Positions 18,401 through 25,730 of a stretch of DNA of 64,000 bases are shown piece by piece. Within the stretch, counting starts at the first letter, position 1. Every line of letters starts with the position of its first letter. The position numbers and the translations under genes are program-made. Below the pieces are notes generated by a model, which saw nothing but the letters and a program-made list of their open reading frames with translations, was not told the origin of the DNA and made no database searches. The DNA is from Pseudoalteromonas rubra (GTDB lineage Bacteria; Pseudomonadota; Gammaproteobacteria; Enterobacterales; Alteromonadaceae): positions 1 to 64,000 of the forward strand of contig NZ_PNCI01000003.1 in NCBI RefSeq assembly GCF_005887095.1, in the 5' to 3' direction.

Positions 18401-19387
18401 GCATGCGAGCCAGACCGTTCCCTGATCATCAAACACATTACTTATCAGAAATATTTGCTGCGAACGGGCGTTGGTATGATACCTGCTGACTCGACTTACT
18501 CTGTCATTGGAATCTAATACGAGGAGTTCAGAGGCAGTTCCCACATAAACTGCTTGGCCGCCTGAATGCACAGAAGTAATCGCATGATGATCAATATCAC
18601 TTAAATGGGTAAGCAAAGGCTGCCCGGAATCTGGCTGTTCGAGCCTGAAAAAGCCTTGTTCAGACACCGCATATAAGGTGTCTTCAGGTCCGGTCGTTAC
18701 AATTCGGGTATCGGCAAGGATACTGTTTTGCCACAATTTGATAAAAGTGCCGGTGGATTTTTCAAACCACAAGACTTCACCAAGCCTGGAGATAAATAAA
18801 GGGGCATCTTTATATAAGGTGACACTAAAACGAAGATTATGTTTTATCCCTGAACTGTGGAGATCATATAACTGATAGGTATCTTCATCCGCAGAAAAAT
18901 GAACTAACTGACCATCATCACCCACAAGCCAAAACATATCCTGGCTATCCTGATATAAAGCAGCTGGCCTGAAGGCGTCGTTATCCATAGTACGAACAGA
19001 GAGAAAACTGTCCTTAAACAGACTTTTGCCTTTGGGCGTTTGTTGACGCAAAGTGTCCAGGTAAGGCATGAAACTGTCCTGCTGGTCATTATGCAAATAC
19101 AATCCATGGCCTGTCAGCAACCACCTGCGTCCCTGAGCATCTTCAACAACTTTTCTTGCTAAAGGGTGCGGATAAAATATGGACTGATAACCATCAAACC
19201 TTAATACACCAGAAGTGCCGCTGATCCACAAATAACCCTGACTGTCTTGTGAGACAGAGTTAATAATGGTGACCATATCAAGTTTATCGATAGTCTGAAG
19301 ATGCAACCTGAGCTCGGCTACCTCGCGCGCCTGTACATGGCACTGAATGATAAATAAGAAGATAATTGCCAGGGTCCATTTTAGCAT
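15410..19387 (-). CDS. Hybrid two-component regulator (propeller sensor, kinase, receiver, AraC)
   Basis: This 1325-residue one-protein signalling system has, in order: a signal peptide (residues 1-20); periplasmic two-component-regulator propeller repeats to about 680 (for example SQDSQGYLWISGTSGVLRF); a Y_Y_Y domain about 690-750; a transmembrane helix about 770-790; HisKA with phospho-acceptor His in NVSHELRTPLAV; HATPase (SNAVKYTP, GIGLSVV); a receiver with Asp in LIISDVMMPKMSG; and an AraC-type DNA-binding end (RVGFSSPAYFSSCFKAEF). Such HTCS proteins are best known from Bacteroidetes glycan loci and are less usual here. The ligand is unknown. It lies between GG-leader genes and a divergent LuxR gene, which are candidate targets along with the lipopeptide cluster. 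Confidence 0.93.
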   Translation of the reverse strand: MLKWTLAIIFLFIIQCHVQAREVAELRLHLQTIDKLDMVTIINSVSQDSQGYLWISGTSGVLRFDGYQSIFYPHPLARKVVEDAQGRRWLLTGHGLYLHNDQQDSFMPYLDTLRQQTPKGKSLFKDSFLSVRTMDNDAFRPAALYQDSQDMFWLVGDDGQLVHFSADEDTYQLYDLHSSGIKHNLRFSVTLYKDAPLFISRLGEVLWFEKSTGTFIKLWQNSILADTRIVTTGPEDTLYAVSEQGFFRLEQPDSGQPLLTHLSDIDHHAITSVHSGGQAVYVGTASELLVLDSNDRVSRVSRYHTNARSQQIFLISNVFDDQGTVWLACSHSIFEVELIQPEHASGSANTISVVTQKPNIDGLQFDENDNLWFVSLNRVYVQYNGHAEPEPVYLDPAQPERDFYTVYAGRDGTLWFGASSALYRLDKGASSATRVNVPPSNAGIEVKIRDIEQSNNGHLWLLTFQGVLEYAPQTGRRVSFLPGHFKNLKKGNNDAVLACGFETYILGQGEPERVQFQISKSNKKLVVYDADTDTKGRLWAATSYGLILHDLKTQHSQLLDINGVYPNVAFSFVYRVSTGHIWVSDMTNLYKLSLDTMQVVFSMPVKHMNIGAKTYDSVAESSSGVLYLGGISGIAALSKVQAEEPYGVHISRVYVQGERYAVYQDAQHLNNTILPGSAFSSAQRNFKFEFVNIKRDRNVDVYYQYRLLGFDTNWTEAEQTQRSATYTNLSSGRYEFVIRSRAISSDWTESRFEFEVATPWYLTGWAFTLYVIGAVVLIGLILFARTYQLKRRNLHLEELVLSRTEEIEQKRAQIASLMESKNVFFGNVSHELRTPLAVIMLPIKSMLKQANNDGNSKWHAAYSQALRLEKLIDNLIRYARKDDVSPFENHHFTAKEVLLKQAHAFELLASEKQIRYEVTHTLDAQEVLLNEADFEQIITNLLSNAVKYTPVKGEINVEAHQRDGFLQLVFSNSGPGICKSLQAHVFKRYVRGEHSEIGGQGIGLSVVHQLISDCGGEIVLSSEPGEGCRFTLTIPLYSEASAQDIGSRVHAEAISKAKAKPQVTDKPGPNAQVLIVEDNPQLRMMLQQTLSEWFDCSVACDGEQGLSQAKSELPDLIISDVMMPKMSGLEMLRELKQDDTTSHIPVILLTAKEDDDSRILGFEAEADDYMGKPCDLDVLRHRVENLIKGRKKLARLLADQILHSPPQAGVLSDTKRLPFVDKIQQVIAQNYQDPKFDTECMASHVFLSVRQLQRKTRSLTGLSPNALLRLYRLEQARTHLKAGALVADVAYRVGFSSPAYFSSCFKAEFDMSPQHYVKQQEAELQ

Positions 19388-19718
19388 TATTGCGCTTACG
19401 TCCTTACTGTAAAATGCGTAGCTACTTTCTATAACCTTTAACAGGTACAGTCAACCTAAATGTTAAAAAATTGACAATAAATTCAGTATTTTCAATCCTT
19501 CCACTTTCAATTTGCACAACAATCAACCAGGTCGCGTAGTGAAAGTTAAAACCAAGATCGCAACAACAATATGATTTATATGCTAATAATTTTATATGTC
19601 GCTTTTTCAGTATCAGGTGTCGCTTTTTTTATAACGGATAAACCACAAAACTCACTAGCTTAACGGTGCAGACCCAAAAACGAATCTGTAAAACAACAAG
19701 AAACACACAGGAGTTTAT
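19388..19718. other. Divergent regulatory region between HTCS and luxR-like genes
   Basis: This AT-rich stretch of about 330 bases must hold the promoters of both regulators. TTGACA occurs around 19470, but no well-spaced -10 follows on the plus strand. No lux box-like palindrome or LexA box was recognised. Confidence 0.45.
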
Positions 19719-20432
19719 ATGGACTACTCAGGTAGCAGGATCGAGCATCCAGAGGCATTTGCACTATATCCGGAAACAGCCATTACAAGCGCATTAAGCA
19801 GATTCTCAGAACCACTGGGCATGGACCGGTTTCTTATCGTTGGTGTCAATGGAACAGAGCCGACTTTCAGATACCTTTCAACCTGCTCAGAGCAGTTTTT
19901 GCACACTTATTTTACTGAAGGACACTGCTTCTCTGACGAATTAATGCAGTACTGCCAAAATACACTGGCCCCCAGATACTGGAGCACTGACGACTACCAA
20001 CGCGCAACCCTTGGGCCAAAGAGTCTGGGCAACCTCCTGCAACAAGAAAACATTAACGGCGGCATTGTCATACCCGTTCATTACAACAGTGCCATTGTGT
20101 TTGTGAATTACTTTTCAAACCAGAGCGCAGAAAGGATAAATTTCCTTTACAAACAACATGGTACACTGTTAAGCGATATTACTCTCACGCTGGTACCGAG
20201 AATAATCAACGAATGCCCGGACTATTTGTTTTTGCGCCCATCACTCACCCCAAAAAGCAGCGAATGTTTATTGTATATGGCAAAAGGCATGACAAACCCT
20301 GAAATATCTGAGTTGATGCAGGTCTCAAAGGATAGAGTCAAAGAACTCGTAAGCCAGATCCTTATACAACTCGGTGCAGCAAACAGAACCGAAGCAGTAT
20401 TGAAAGCAAAACAGAGCCTGCTTATCCCCTAA
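19719..20432 (+). CDS. LuxR-family transcriptional regulator (solo)
   Basis: This 237-residue protein has an N-terminal sensor of about 170 residues in the position of an autoinducer-binding domain and a C-terminal GerE-type helix-turn-helix (LTPKSSECLLYMAKGMTN then PEISELMQVSKDRVKELV). AGGAG lies seven bases before the ATG. In the sensor the Asp-Pro pair typical of acyl-homoserine-lactone receptors is not seen (the region reads GHCFSDELMQY), so AHL binding is doubtful. No luxI-type gene lies in the window. It is divergent from the hybrid two-component gene and is a candidate regulator of the secreted protein, the peptides or the lipopeptide synthases, by proximity only. Confidence 0.88.
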   Translation: MDYSGSRIEHPEAFALYPETAITSALSRFSEPLGMDRFLIVGVNGTEPTFRYLSTCSEQFLHTYFTEGHCFSDELMQYCQNTLAPRYWSTDDYQRATLGPKSLGNLLQQENINGGIVIPVHYNSAIVFVNYFSNQSAERINFLYKQHGTLLSDITLTLVPRIINECPDYLFLRPSLTPKSSECLLYMAKGMTNPEISELMQVSKDRVKELVSQILIQLGAANRTEAVLKAKQSLLIP

Positions 20433-20687
20433 CGAGGCCAGCCCAGAGTGAGCGCTCAAGGAATGACTTCTCACTGATGGTTTATTTACCTGAATACTGA
20501 TTACAAAGCAGTACGAATTCTAGGAAACAGCGCCTTTGTGTTTCTTATGCAGGCTACTCGTTACATGCCTTGCACACCACTCCCTGAACAGGGAGGCATC
20601 AAAAAATGGCAATGAGTCATAACCCAAAACCCCCACACATAGGTAGTGGATTGAATTAGAAAAAACCCATTATAACAAGGACAACCT

Positions 20688-21064
20688 ATGAAAATGGAGC
20701 ATATATAATGAATTACAAATTGCTAATGGTCTCTGCCACTTTGCTGGCAGGAAGCACACACGTACAAGCTGCTACTGCAGTCTATAATGACGTAGATGGC
20801 TCCAAACGCATTCACATGCAAGTATGGAAACACACACTGAGTAGTACAAAAAGCAGCCAAACTGCCAGACTCACTATTCCACATGACTGGGTTGTCGTAG
20901 GTGGCGGTGTTGACTTAAAGATTAATAACTCAGCGCTGATTACAGCCTCGTATCCAGATATAGAAACACAGCAATCATGGATTGTATCTACAACAGCCAG
21001 TGAAAACTCAGCGGCTCATGAACTTACAGCTTATGCTATTGGAATTAAGCTAATTAAACAATAA
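20688..21064 (+). CDS. Small secreted protein with upstream six-codon mini-ORF
   Basis: The main gene starts at 20708 and encodes 118 residues with a signal peptide (MNYKLLMVSATLLAGS, cleavage probably after VQA near residue 21). The mature part is beta-rich, with DWVVVGGGVDL and ITASYPDIETQQSWIVST. I do not recognise the family. A mini-ORF (MKMEHI) begins at 20688 after its own AAGGA and ends in TAATG, sharing bases with the main start, while GGAG inside it serves as the ribosome site of the main gene. This suggests translational coupling. The interval given includes the mini-ORF. It lies 255 bp after the luxR-like gene on the same strand. Confidence 0.7.
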
Positions 21065-21629
21065 ACACATTTATGTGGTGGGTGTTACATTGTCTGATTT
21101 AGTTTATAAGAAAGGCACATCCAGTGTGCCTTAATACAAGTACTCTCATTACAGCCGTTTCACTCTGACCACCTTTTCAGGCTACCCTGACCAGAGACTG
21201 TAGCTAATTACCATGTTTCATCCGTCAATACGGTATTGATACAAATCATCAGTACCTTGTCATCTGGCAATAAACGCGAGAAGTAATCCCATTTGGAATA
21301 ACACAGAGCAACTTCACCATGAGGATTACCAGACAACAGAGGTCGAATTATAATCAGACAGTATTCCCTTAGACCGTCCCGAAAGATTAACCAATAAATA
21401 AGAACAAAATATGGATGCGTGAAAACCTTATGTCTACGCCACGACAATAACTGCGCTCTGGGGGTGAAAACATATTACCAACAGCAGTCACCTATCTCTC
21501 TTTGCGGTAGACAGCGACATAGCACCAGACAACTCAGATAAATTACACATTAATTTCTTTCAATTTACACCCAACACATTTTGTGTAAAAAATAACCTTG
21601 ATATTCAACATGTAAAAAAGGAAATATAT
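21065..21629. other. Intergenic stretch without supported gene
   Basis: The stretch has a terminator at 21112-21132. A 79-codon minus-strand frame at 21208-21447 shows no ribosome site, no family likeness and unusual composition, so it was not called. The AT-rich last 100 bases should hold the promoter of GG-leader peptide 4. Confidence 0.5.
21112..21132. terminator. Hairpin terminator after the secreted protein gene
   Basis: A perfect 8-bp stem AAGGCACA/TGTGCCTT has a five-base loop. The plus strand has only a short T tract, while the minus strand reads CCTTTCTT after the stem. It closely resembles the terminators behind GG-leader peptides 3 and 5. Confidence 0.55.
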
Positions 21630-21803
21630 ATGAAATTACATCTAAGCAAAAAGAACCTTAAAAACTTATGTGACAAAAAGACTGTCACCCAAGAACAAAC
21701 GCCAATGATCGCAGGTGGCGCTAGCGCAATACCTCCCACCAGAGTACAGCAAGGTTGTCCCTATTTCTCTTATTATCCTCTGAACACCTGCATTCCGCGT
21801 TAA
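21630..21803 (+). CDS. GG-leader peptide 4 (RiPP precursor-like, 57 aa)
   Basis: This 57-residue peptide begins MKLHLSKKNLKNLCDKK and has MIAGG at residues 26-30. The tail has PPTRVQQGCP, then aromatic residues, then TCIPR. The two core Cys are separated by ten residues, exactly as in peptide 5, and PPT-x-V-x-x-GCP is shared, so the two genes are clear paralogues. AAGGA sits upstream of the ATG at usable spacing. A hairpin without T-run follows the stop. The equal Cys spacing suggests a disulfide or a thioether to a nearby Thr. No modification enzyme is in the window. Confidence 0.78.
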   Translation: MKLHLSKKNLKNLCDKKTVTQEQTPMIAGGASAIPPTRVQQGCPYFSYYPLNTCIPR

Positions 21804-21816
21804 TGCAACTTATATT

Positions 21817-21837
21817 CAGGGCTCTCTGATAGCCCTG
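21817..21837 (+). terminator. Hairpin after GG-leader peptide 4
   Basis: A 7-bp stem CAGGGCT/AGCCCTG with a seven-base loop lies 14 bases after the stop codon. There is no T-run, so it may protect the mRNA end or act as a weak terminator. Confidence 0.4.
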
Positions 21838-21998
21838 ATACCGCTCGAACTCCAGTCTGCCCTGGCTACCAGTCTACTTTTTGTCCAACACTTAAAAGCA
21901 GAGCAAAAAATCTAATTAACTCAAAATATTTACAAATATTTCTCAGTATGACATAAGTATTGACGGCACCTTGCCGAAACTATCATAAGGAGATAAAA

Positions 21999-22178
21999 AT
22001 GAAGCTAAGTTTAAATAAAAAGAAATTCAAAAACTTATCTGGCAGTAAAACGGTTGGCTTAGAACAGACACCACAAATTGCCGGTGGCGGTGATATCGTA
22101 TTTCCACCCACCAAAGTAAACAAAGGTTGCCCGTGGCACACTTATGTTCAGGTATACACTTGTAACATGCCACTTTAA
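21999..22178 (+). CDS. GG-leader peptide 5 (RiPP precursor-like, 59 aa)
   Basis: This 59-residue peptide begins MKLSLNKKKFKNLSGSK and has QIAGG at residues 26-30. The core contains PPTKVNKGCPWHTY and ends TCNMPL. It has the same C-x10-C frame as peptide 4, with changed residues between the cysteines, which is the pattern of precursor genes with a fixed leader and a varied core. AAGGAGATAAAA before the ATG is a very strong ribosome site. Two terminator hairpins follow. It converges on the SPFH-ABC operon, whose last frame starts with a similar leader. Confidence 0.8.
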   Translation: MKLSLNKKKFKNLSGSKTVGLEQTPQIAGGGDIVFPPTKVNKGCPWHTYVQVYTCNMPL

Positions 22179-22192
22179 GCACAGGCACCAGC

Positions 22193-22215
22193 GAAGGCAC
22201 ATCTTGTGCGCCTTT
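22193..22215 (+). terminator. Terminator 1 after GG-leader peptide 5
   Basis: An AAGGCACA-type stem with one mismatch runs into CCTTTTG 15 bases after the stop. It is the same sequence family as the hairpins at 15377 and 21112. Confidence 0.5.
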
Positions 22216-22229
22216 TGACAAGTTATTCA

Positions 22230-22445
22230 TTATTTTTTAGTTTCTAAAGCGCTACTGGCGCTTTTTTCATTGTAAAGCCCCTTTACAATGCCGTTTTCAC
22301 TCTGAATGCTATTTAATAGAATACCTAACCAAAAACGCCCCATCACTATGACGGGGCGTATTGCATCAGGCGTTGCATCCATTTGCATTTGTGCGTTATT
22401 TGACAGGTTTTTAATGTTTGATTTTTTGAGTGCTAATTTCTTCAC
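22230..22445 (-). pseudogene. Leader-like ORF without GG or Cys core (possible relic precursor)
   Basis: A GTG-started frame of 71 residues begins two bases after the SPFH stop codon. Its start (KKLALKKSNIKNLSNN) matches the GG-leader peptides, but where the others have GG and a Cys core it continues ATPDAIRPVIVMGRFWL and then a low-complexity tail that reads through the terminator hairpin at 22246-22264. No ribosome site is evident. The likeliest reading is a decayed precursor gene; an alternative is a leader-containing fusion of unknown use. Because it lies directly behind the exporter and SPFH genes, it may once have been their cargo. Confidence 0.35.
22246..22267 (+). terminator. Terminator 2 after GG-leader peptide 5
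   Basis: A perfect 7-bp stem AAAGCGC/GCGCTTT with a five-base loop is followed on the plus strand by further T. It also lies inside the tail of the leader-like frame on the other strand. Confidence 0.7.
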
Positions 22446-22447
22446 AA

Positions 22448-23608
22448 TTAGTGCTTATTCAAAGGCTCACCCGATTTTATTGAACTCATATGGTGCGAAC
22501 TCATTGGCTCGCCGGGTTTTATGGCGCTTTTAGAGTGCTCGGGCTGGGGTAAGGTTGTCTCCTCAGCCATTACTACAGTAGAGGCATCTTGCCCTACCGT
22601 CGGGACAGGCCCACTTAGGCTGCTTTCGGTATTAAGGATCAAGGGTAAACCATCTTTTCCGCTGCCGATAACCACAACTTTACTGTTGTTTGATTTCGCC
22701 AGTTCAATTGTGGCTTCAATACCACGCCACCTGAGATAGGTTTCTGAAATACCACCAGCAACCGTTTCCTGAAAGTCTGCGATCCCCTGCGCTTCTGTTT
22801 TCTTTCTCAGCGCTTCTTTCTTCGCAACTTCCAGACGCATCGCATATTCTTCGTTCAGATAGCTTTGGTTAACTTTAGAGATGATGGCTTCATGCACCTT
22901 ATCCGGCACATCCACTCGTTTTATCAACATATCGTCCAGATTGACTAATGTGTGCCCGTCTTTGAGCTTTCCGCTCTGCTCCAAAATGGTTTCTTCCTGA
23001 AGATGCAGTTCGTGTAATACTTCCTGCAGGAGCTCTTTTTGTACTTGGATCCGCTGATGGCTATATACTTGCTCAGCACGATAACGTGAAACGATCATAC
23101 GCACCGCTGATGCCACTTCAGGCAAGACCATTTCTTCAAGATATTTAGGCCCCACTAGTTGATGCAGATAGGGGACATGGTTGATAACAGGCCGATATCT
23201 CACGGTGACATTTAATGTGATCCTCAACCCTTCATTGGTAATTGCGTCAATGTTTTCATGCGCAGTCTGAAAGCGCCCGTTGTAAATAATCAGTTTGTCC
23301 CAGGGCATGACCAACACAGTACCCTCACTAAAGTGCTGGTCAAGGTAGGTACCTCCACCGAAGCGTTTCCACAATACAGCCACCTCACCCGAATCCACTC
23401 TGACAAAGATGAAAGGTACCAGTGCCACAATTAAGAACAAACAGATCAGTAAAGTCAGGCCAGCTCTGAAACGCCAGGATAATATACGTTTACGCCAGCT
23501 GGGTTTATAGCGCCTGAGGCCTCGCATTACCAGGTTGGCGATAAGGATCAGCAGGCAAATACCCGCCAGTGCCATCAACATTAAATCGGGCGGTAAAATT
23601 ATGTTCAT
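22448..23608 (-). CDS. SPFH/prohibitin-domain membrane protein
   Basis: This 386-residue protein has two hydrophobic N-terminal segments (about residues 7-27 and 50-72, the second ending LVPFIFVRVDSGEVAVLWKR). A SPFH/band-7 domain follows at about 70-290, with the typical coiled-coil helix of EEYAMRLEVAKKEALRKKTEAQG. The C-terminal 80 residues are low-complexity, with two copies of a (M/S)SxxxSIK(P/S)GEP-like phrase. SPFH proteins form membrane microdomains and often support transporters or proteases. Its start overlaps the stop of the exporter gene by four bases (ATGA), so the two are probably made together. Such a partner is unusual in lipopeptide clusters; its role in export or tolerance is inference. 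Confidence 0.88.
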   Translation of the reverse strand: MNIILPPDLMLMALAGICLLILIANLVMRGLRRYKPSWRKRILSWRFRAGLTLLICLFLIVALVPFIFVRVDSGEVAVLWKRFGGGTYLDQHFSEGTVLVMPWDKLIIYNGRFQTAHENIDAITNEGLRITLNVTVRYRPVINHVPYLHQLVGPKYLEEMVLPEVASAVRMIVSRYRAEQVYSHQRIQVQKELLQEVLHELHLQEETILEQSGKLKDGHTLVNLDDMLIKRVDVPDKVHEAIISKVNQSYLNEEYAMRLEVAKKEALRKKTEAQGIADFQETVAGGISETYLRWRGIEATIELAKSNNSKVVVIGSGKDGLPLILNTESSLSGPVPTVGQDASTVVMAEETTLPQPEHSKSAIKPGEPMSSHHMSSIKSGEPLNKH

Positions 23609-25266
23609 GACGGCACTCCATCAGTTTCTACTTCATGATGTTCCATTAGTTGTCCTTCTACCATCTTCAAATGTACGTCCGCCAGATGGAAATAGGCGTC
23701 GTCATGCGTAATTGCAATTACCGTATTGCCCCGAGCCTTTAATCTGGGCAGCACTTGTTCATAGAATTTCTTTCTGAATATCGGGTCCTGATCCGCCGCC
23801 CATTCATCAAAGATATAGATAGGCCGGTTTTCCAATATGGTGCTCAGTAACGCCAGGCGTTTTCTTTGCCCGGAAGAAAGCTCTATGGTGCTAAACTCAC
23901 CGTCCACAACACTGACCTTAGTGTTCATTTCTAAAAAGGCCAGCCACTCGTCAATTTCCTCCTGAGAGGTTGCGCGGATGCCATATAGCTGTTTGAACAG
24001 GTGAAAATCCGCAAACACCGATGTGAATATGCTGCGGAAGCTTTCTCGTTCAGCGTCGCTGATTGCTTGTCCATCAAGGAATATCTGCCCGGCCTGAAGT
24101 TCATACAAACCGGTCAGCATACGAATAAATGTGGTTTTACCGCTACCGTTACCACCGGTGATAAAGGTGATTTGCCCCTTTTTCACGGTCAGATCAACGG
24201 GCCCAACAAAGAAGGGTCTGTCACCTGGCTTGCGATTGTGCTGATAATAAGCACCTTCCAGCCGCAGTTCGTCGAAACTGTCAATTTGGGTTACCTGATG
24301 ATTGCGTCGTGCTACTGATTCAGCCTGTTCTTGCTTGAGGTCGGCCTCAAGCGCCAGCACGTTTTGTGCCGCCTCCGTGGCTGTGGTGAAGATCGGAATA
24401 CCGCCCACAATACTGGTGATCGGGCCAATTAAAAACAGTGATGCGGTGGTGACTTTTATCACCACTTCCGGATAAACATCGGATAACACGGGAACAAAGA
24501 ACACCATCGCACCGGTCGCGGCAAAAAAAGTAATTTGCGATAGCACAAAGTCGGTAGCAAATAAGGTTTTGGTGACGGTTTGCGCGCGTCGAGCTTTGCC
24601 CGAGGACATGGCAAACTCATGCTCCAGGTCATCTGCTCTTGGTGTGCTCAGTTTTACTTCCTTAAAACCGTCAAGCAGGTCAGACAGGCGCTGAATAAGC
24701 TGATTTTCGCTCTGAAACGCTTGCTGCATGTTGCGCTGGATCTCATCAGATCTGAAGCGATGAATAAAACCACCCATGGTAATCAACACGCCAAGCACCA
24801 GGAATGCTGCAACTGAATGATAAGCAATATATAAAGACGTAAAAAACACCAGGCTTATTGACTGGCCGATGATCACAAACAGCTGCGCAGAGTGAGAAAT
24901 GGTCTGCAATTCTTTACTCAGGGTGTTAAAAATACGTTCTTTACCAATTTTCTCCAGAGTTGATAGCTCGGTATGCCTTACAGATTCAAATAGCTCGACC
25001 CGCAACTTGTCGATGGCTTTTTCTACCATTTTTGCAGCCTTGGTCATAACTCTTTGTTGCGTCAACCCGTAGATCAAGACTGTCAGCGTGAACAGGATCA
25101 GGTAGTAAAAGATAAAGTTTTCTTTGTGGATATCAGAAATATTTTCTGCCACGTTGTTGATGAGAGCAAGCACCAGTGCATTCGCCAGGCCAGAGATACA
25201 ACCGAGTAATACAAAGGTCCTTTTCTTAATTTTAATGTTTCGACTTATTAAATCGTATAATACCAT
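23605..25266 (-). CDS. SyrD/PvdE-type cyclic peptide ABC exporter
   Basis: This 553-residue half transporter has six predicted membrane helices in residues 1-300. The ATPase domain has Walker A TGGNGSGKTTFIRML, signature LSSGQRKRLALLS and Walker B RPIYIFDEWAADQDP. The EWAADQDP form is typical of the SyrD/PvdE cyclic-peptide exporter family, and the length matches. No C39 peptidase domain is present, so it would not cut GG leaders. The likely cargo is the lipopeptide made by the synthases, moved across the inner membrane. It lies downstream of the synthases but beyond a REP array, and overlaps the SPFH gene. Confidence 0.92.
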   Translation of the reverse strand: MVLYDLISRNIKIKKRTFVLLGCISGLANALVLALINNVAENISDIHKENFIFYYLILFTLTVLIYGLTQQRVMTKAAKMVEKAIDKLRVELFESVRHTELSTLEKIGKERIFNTLSKELQTISHSAQLFVIIGQSISLVFFTSLYIAYHSVAAFLVLGVLITMGGFIHRFRSDEIQRNMQQAFQSENQLIQRLSDLLDGFKEVKLSTPRADDLEHEFAMSSGKARRAQTVTKTLFATDFVLSQITFFAATGAMVFFVPVLSDVYPEVVIKVTTASLFLIGPITSIVGGIPIFTTATEAAQNVLALEADLKQEQAESVARRNHQVTQIDSFDELRLEGAYYQHNRKPGDRPFFVGPVDLTVKKGQITFITGGNGSGKTTFIRMLTGLYELQAGQIFLDGQAISDAERESFRSIFTSVFADFHLFKQLYGIRATSQEEIDEWLAFLEMNTKVSVVDGEFSTIELSSGQRKRLALLSTILENRPIYIFDEWAADQDPIFRKKFYEQVLPRLKARGNTVIAITHDDAYFHLADVHLKMVEGQLMEHHEVETDGVPS

Positions 25267-25289
25267 TTTTATTGTCTTTTCATTGTGTT

Positions 25290-25317
25290 ACCAATGGCCT
25301 GAAAGTCTGCCATTGGT
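25290..25317. promoter_or_regulatory. Perfect inverted repeat before the exporter gene
   Basis: Arms ACCAATGGC and GCCATTGGT (nine bases each) are separated by ten bases, 24 bp upstream of the exporter start. There is no T-run on either side, so an operator or mRNA structure is likelier than a terminator. Confidence 0.4.
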
Positions 25318-25457
25318 CAGAATACTGAGCGCTACGACGCAGCAAAAAACTGCAATCCTTGTTATCTTATCTTGAGGATCTGCTTCCTCTGTTTTTTAGC
25401 TTGCCTGTTTTTCAATCGCAATCAAGTAATGACTGCTGGCAATGCGATTGTTTTCTA

Positions 25458-25637
25458 CTATTCTTCCTCTACTTCTTTCGGTTCAACCAGGCGTGATTGT
25501 GCCAGTAGCAGCACTAACAAACTGACTAAAGGCGTAAAGAACAGGCCAATTAAAAAGAATCCCACCGGACCTGCAAACGTGTTACGTCCCCAGTAGCCCG
25601 AAAGTACACACAACACCAGATACAAAGTAACTAACAT
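25458..25637 (-). CDS. Small membrane protein (59 aa)
   Basis: This 59-residue protein is nearly all hydrophobic in two segments (residues 2-14 and 24-46), split by a short loop GYWGRNTFAGPVG and ended by a charged tail RLVEPKEVEEE. AGGAGCGAAAA before the ATG is a strong ribosome site. It lies between the DUF697 gene and the exporter on the same strand. I do not recognise the family. A helper for the membrane proteins on either side is possible but not shown. Confidence 0.7.
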   Translation of the reverse strand: MLVTLYLVLCVLSGYWGRNTFAGPVGFFLIGLFFTPLVSLLVLLLAQSRLVEPKEVEEE

Positions 25638-25730
25638 TTTTCGCTCCTATGAACTGCTTTACAGTTCGATTTAACAAACGAAAATAAACCAACAGTAAAC
25701 TGCTGGTTTATTTAAGATTTAGCGTCTCAA

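Noticed and set aside
21208-21447. 79-codon minus-strand frame
   Set aside because: No ribosome site, no family likeness, and isolated between other units.
23605-25266. Exporter as processing transporter for the GG-leader peptides
   Set aside because: It lacks the N-terminal C39 peptidase domain, and its ATPase motifs fit the SyrD/PvdE family instead.
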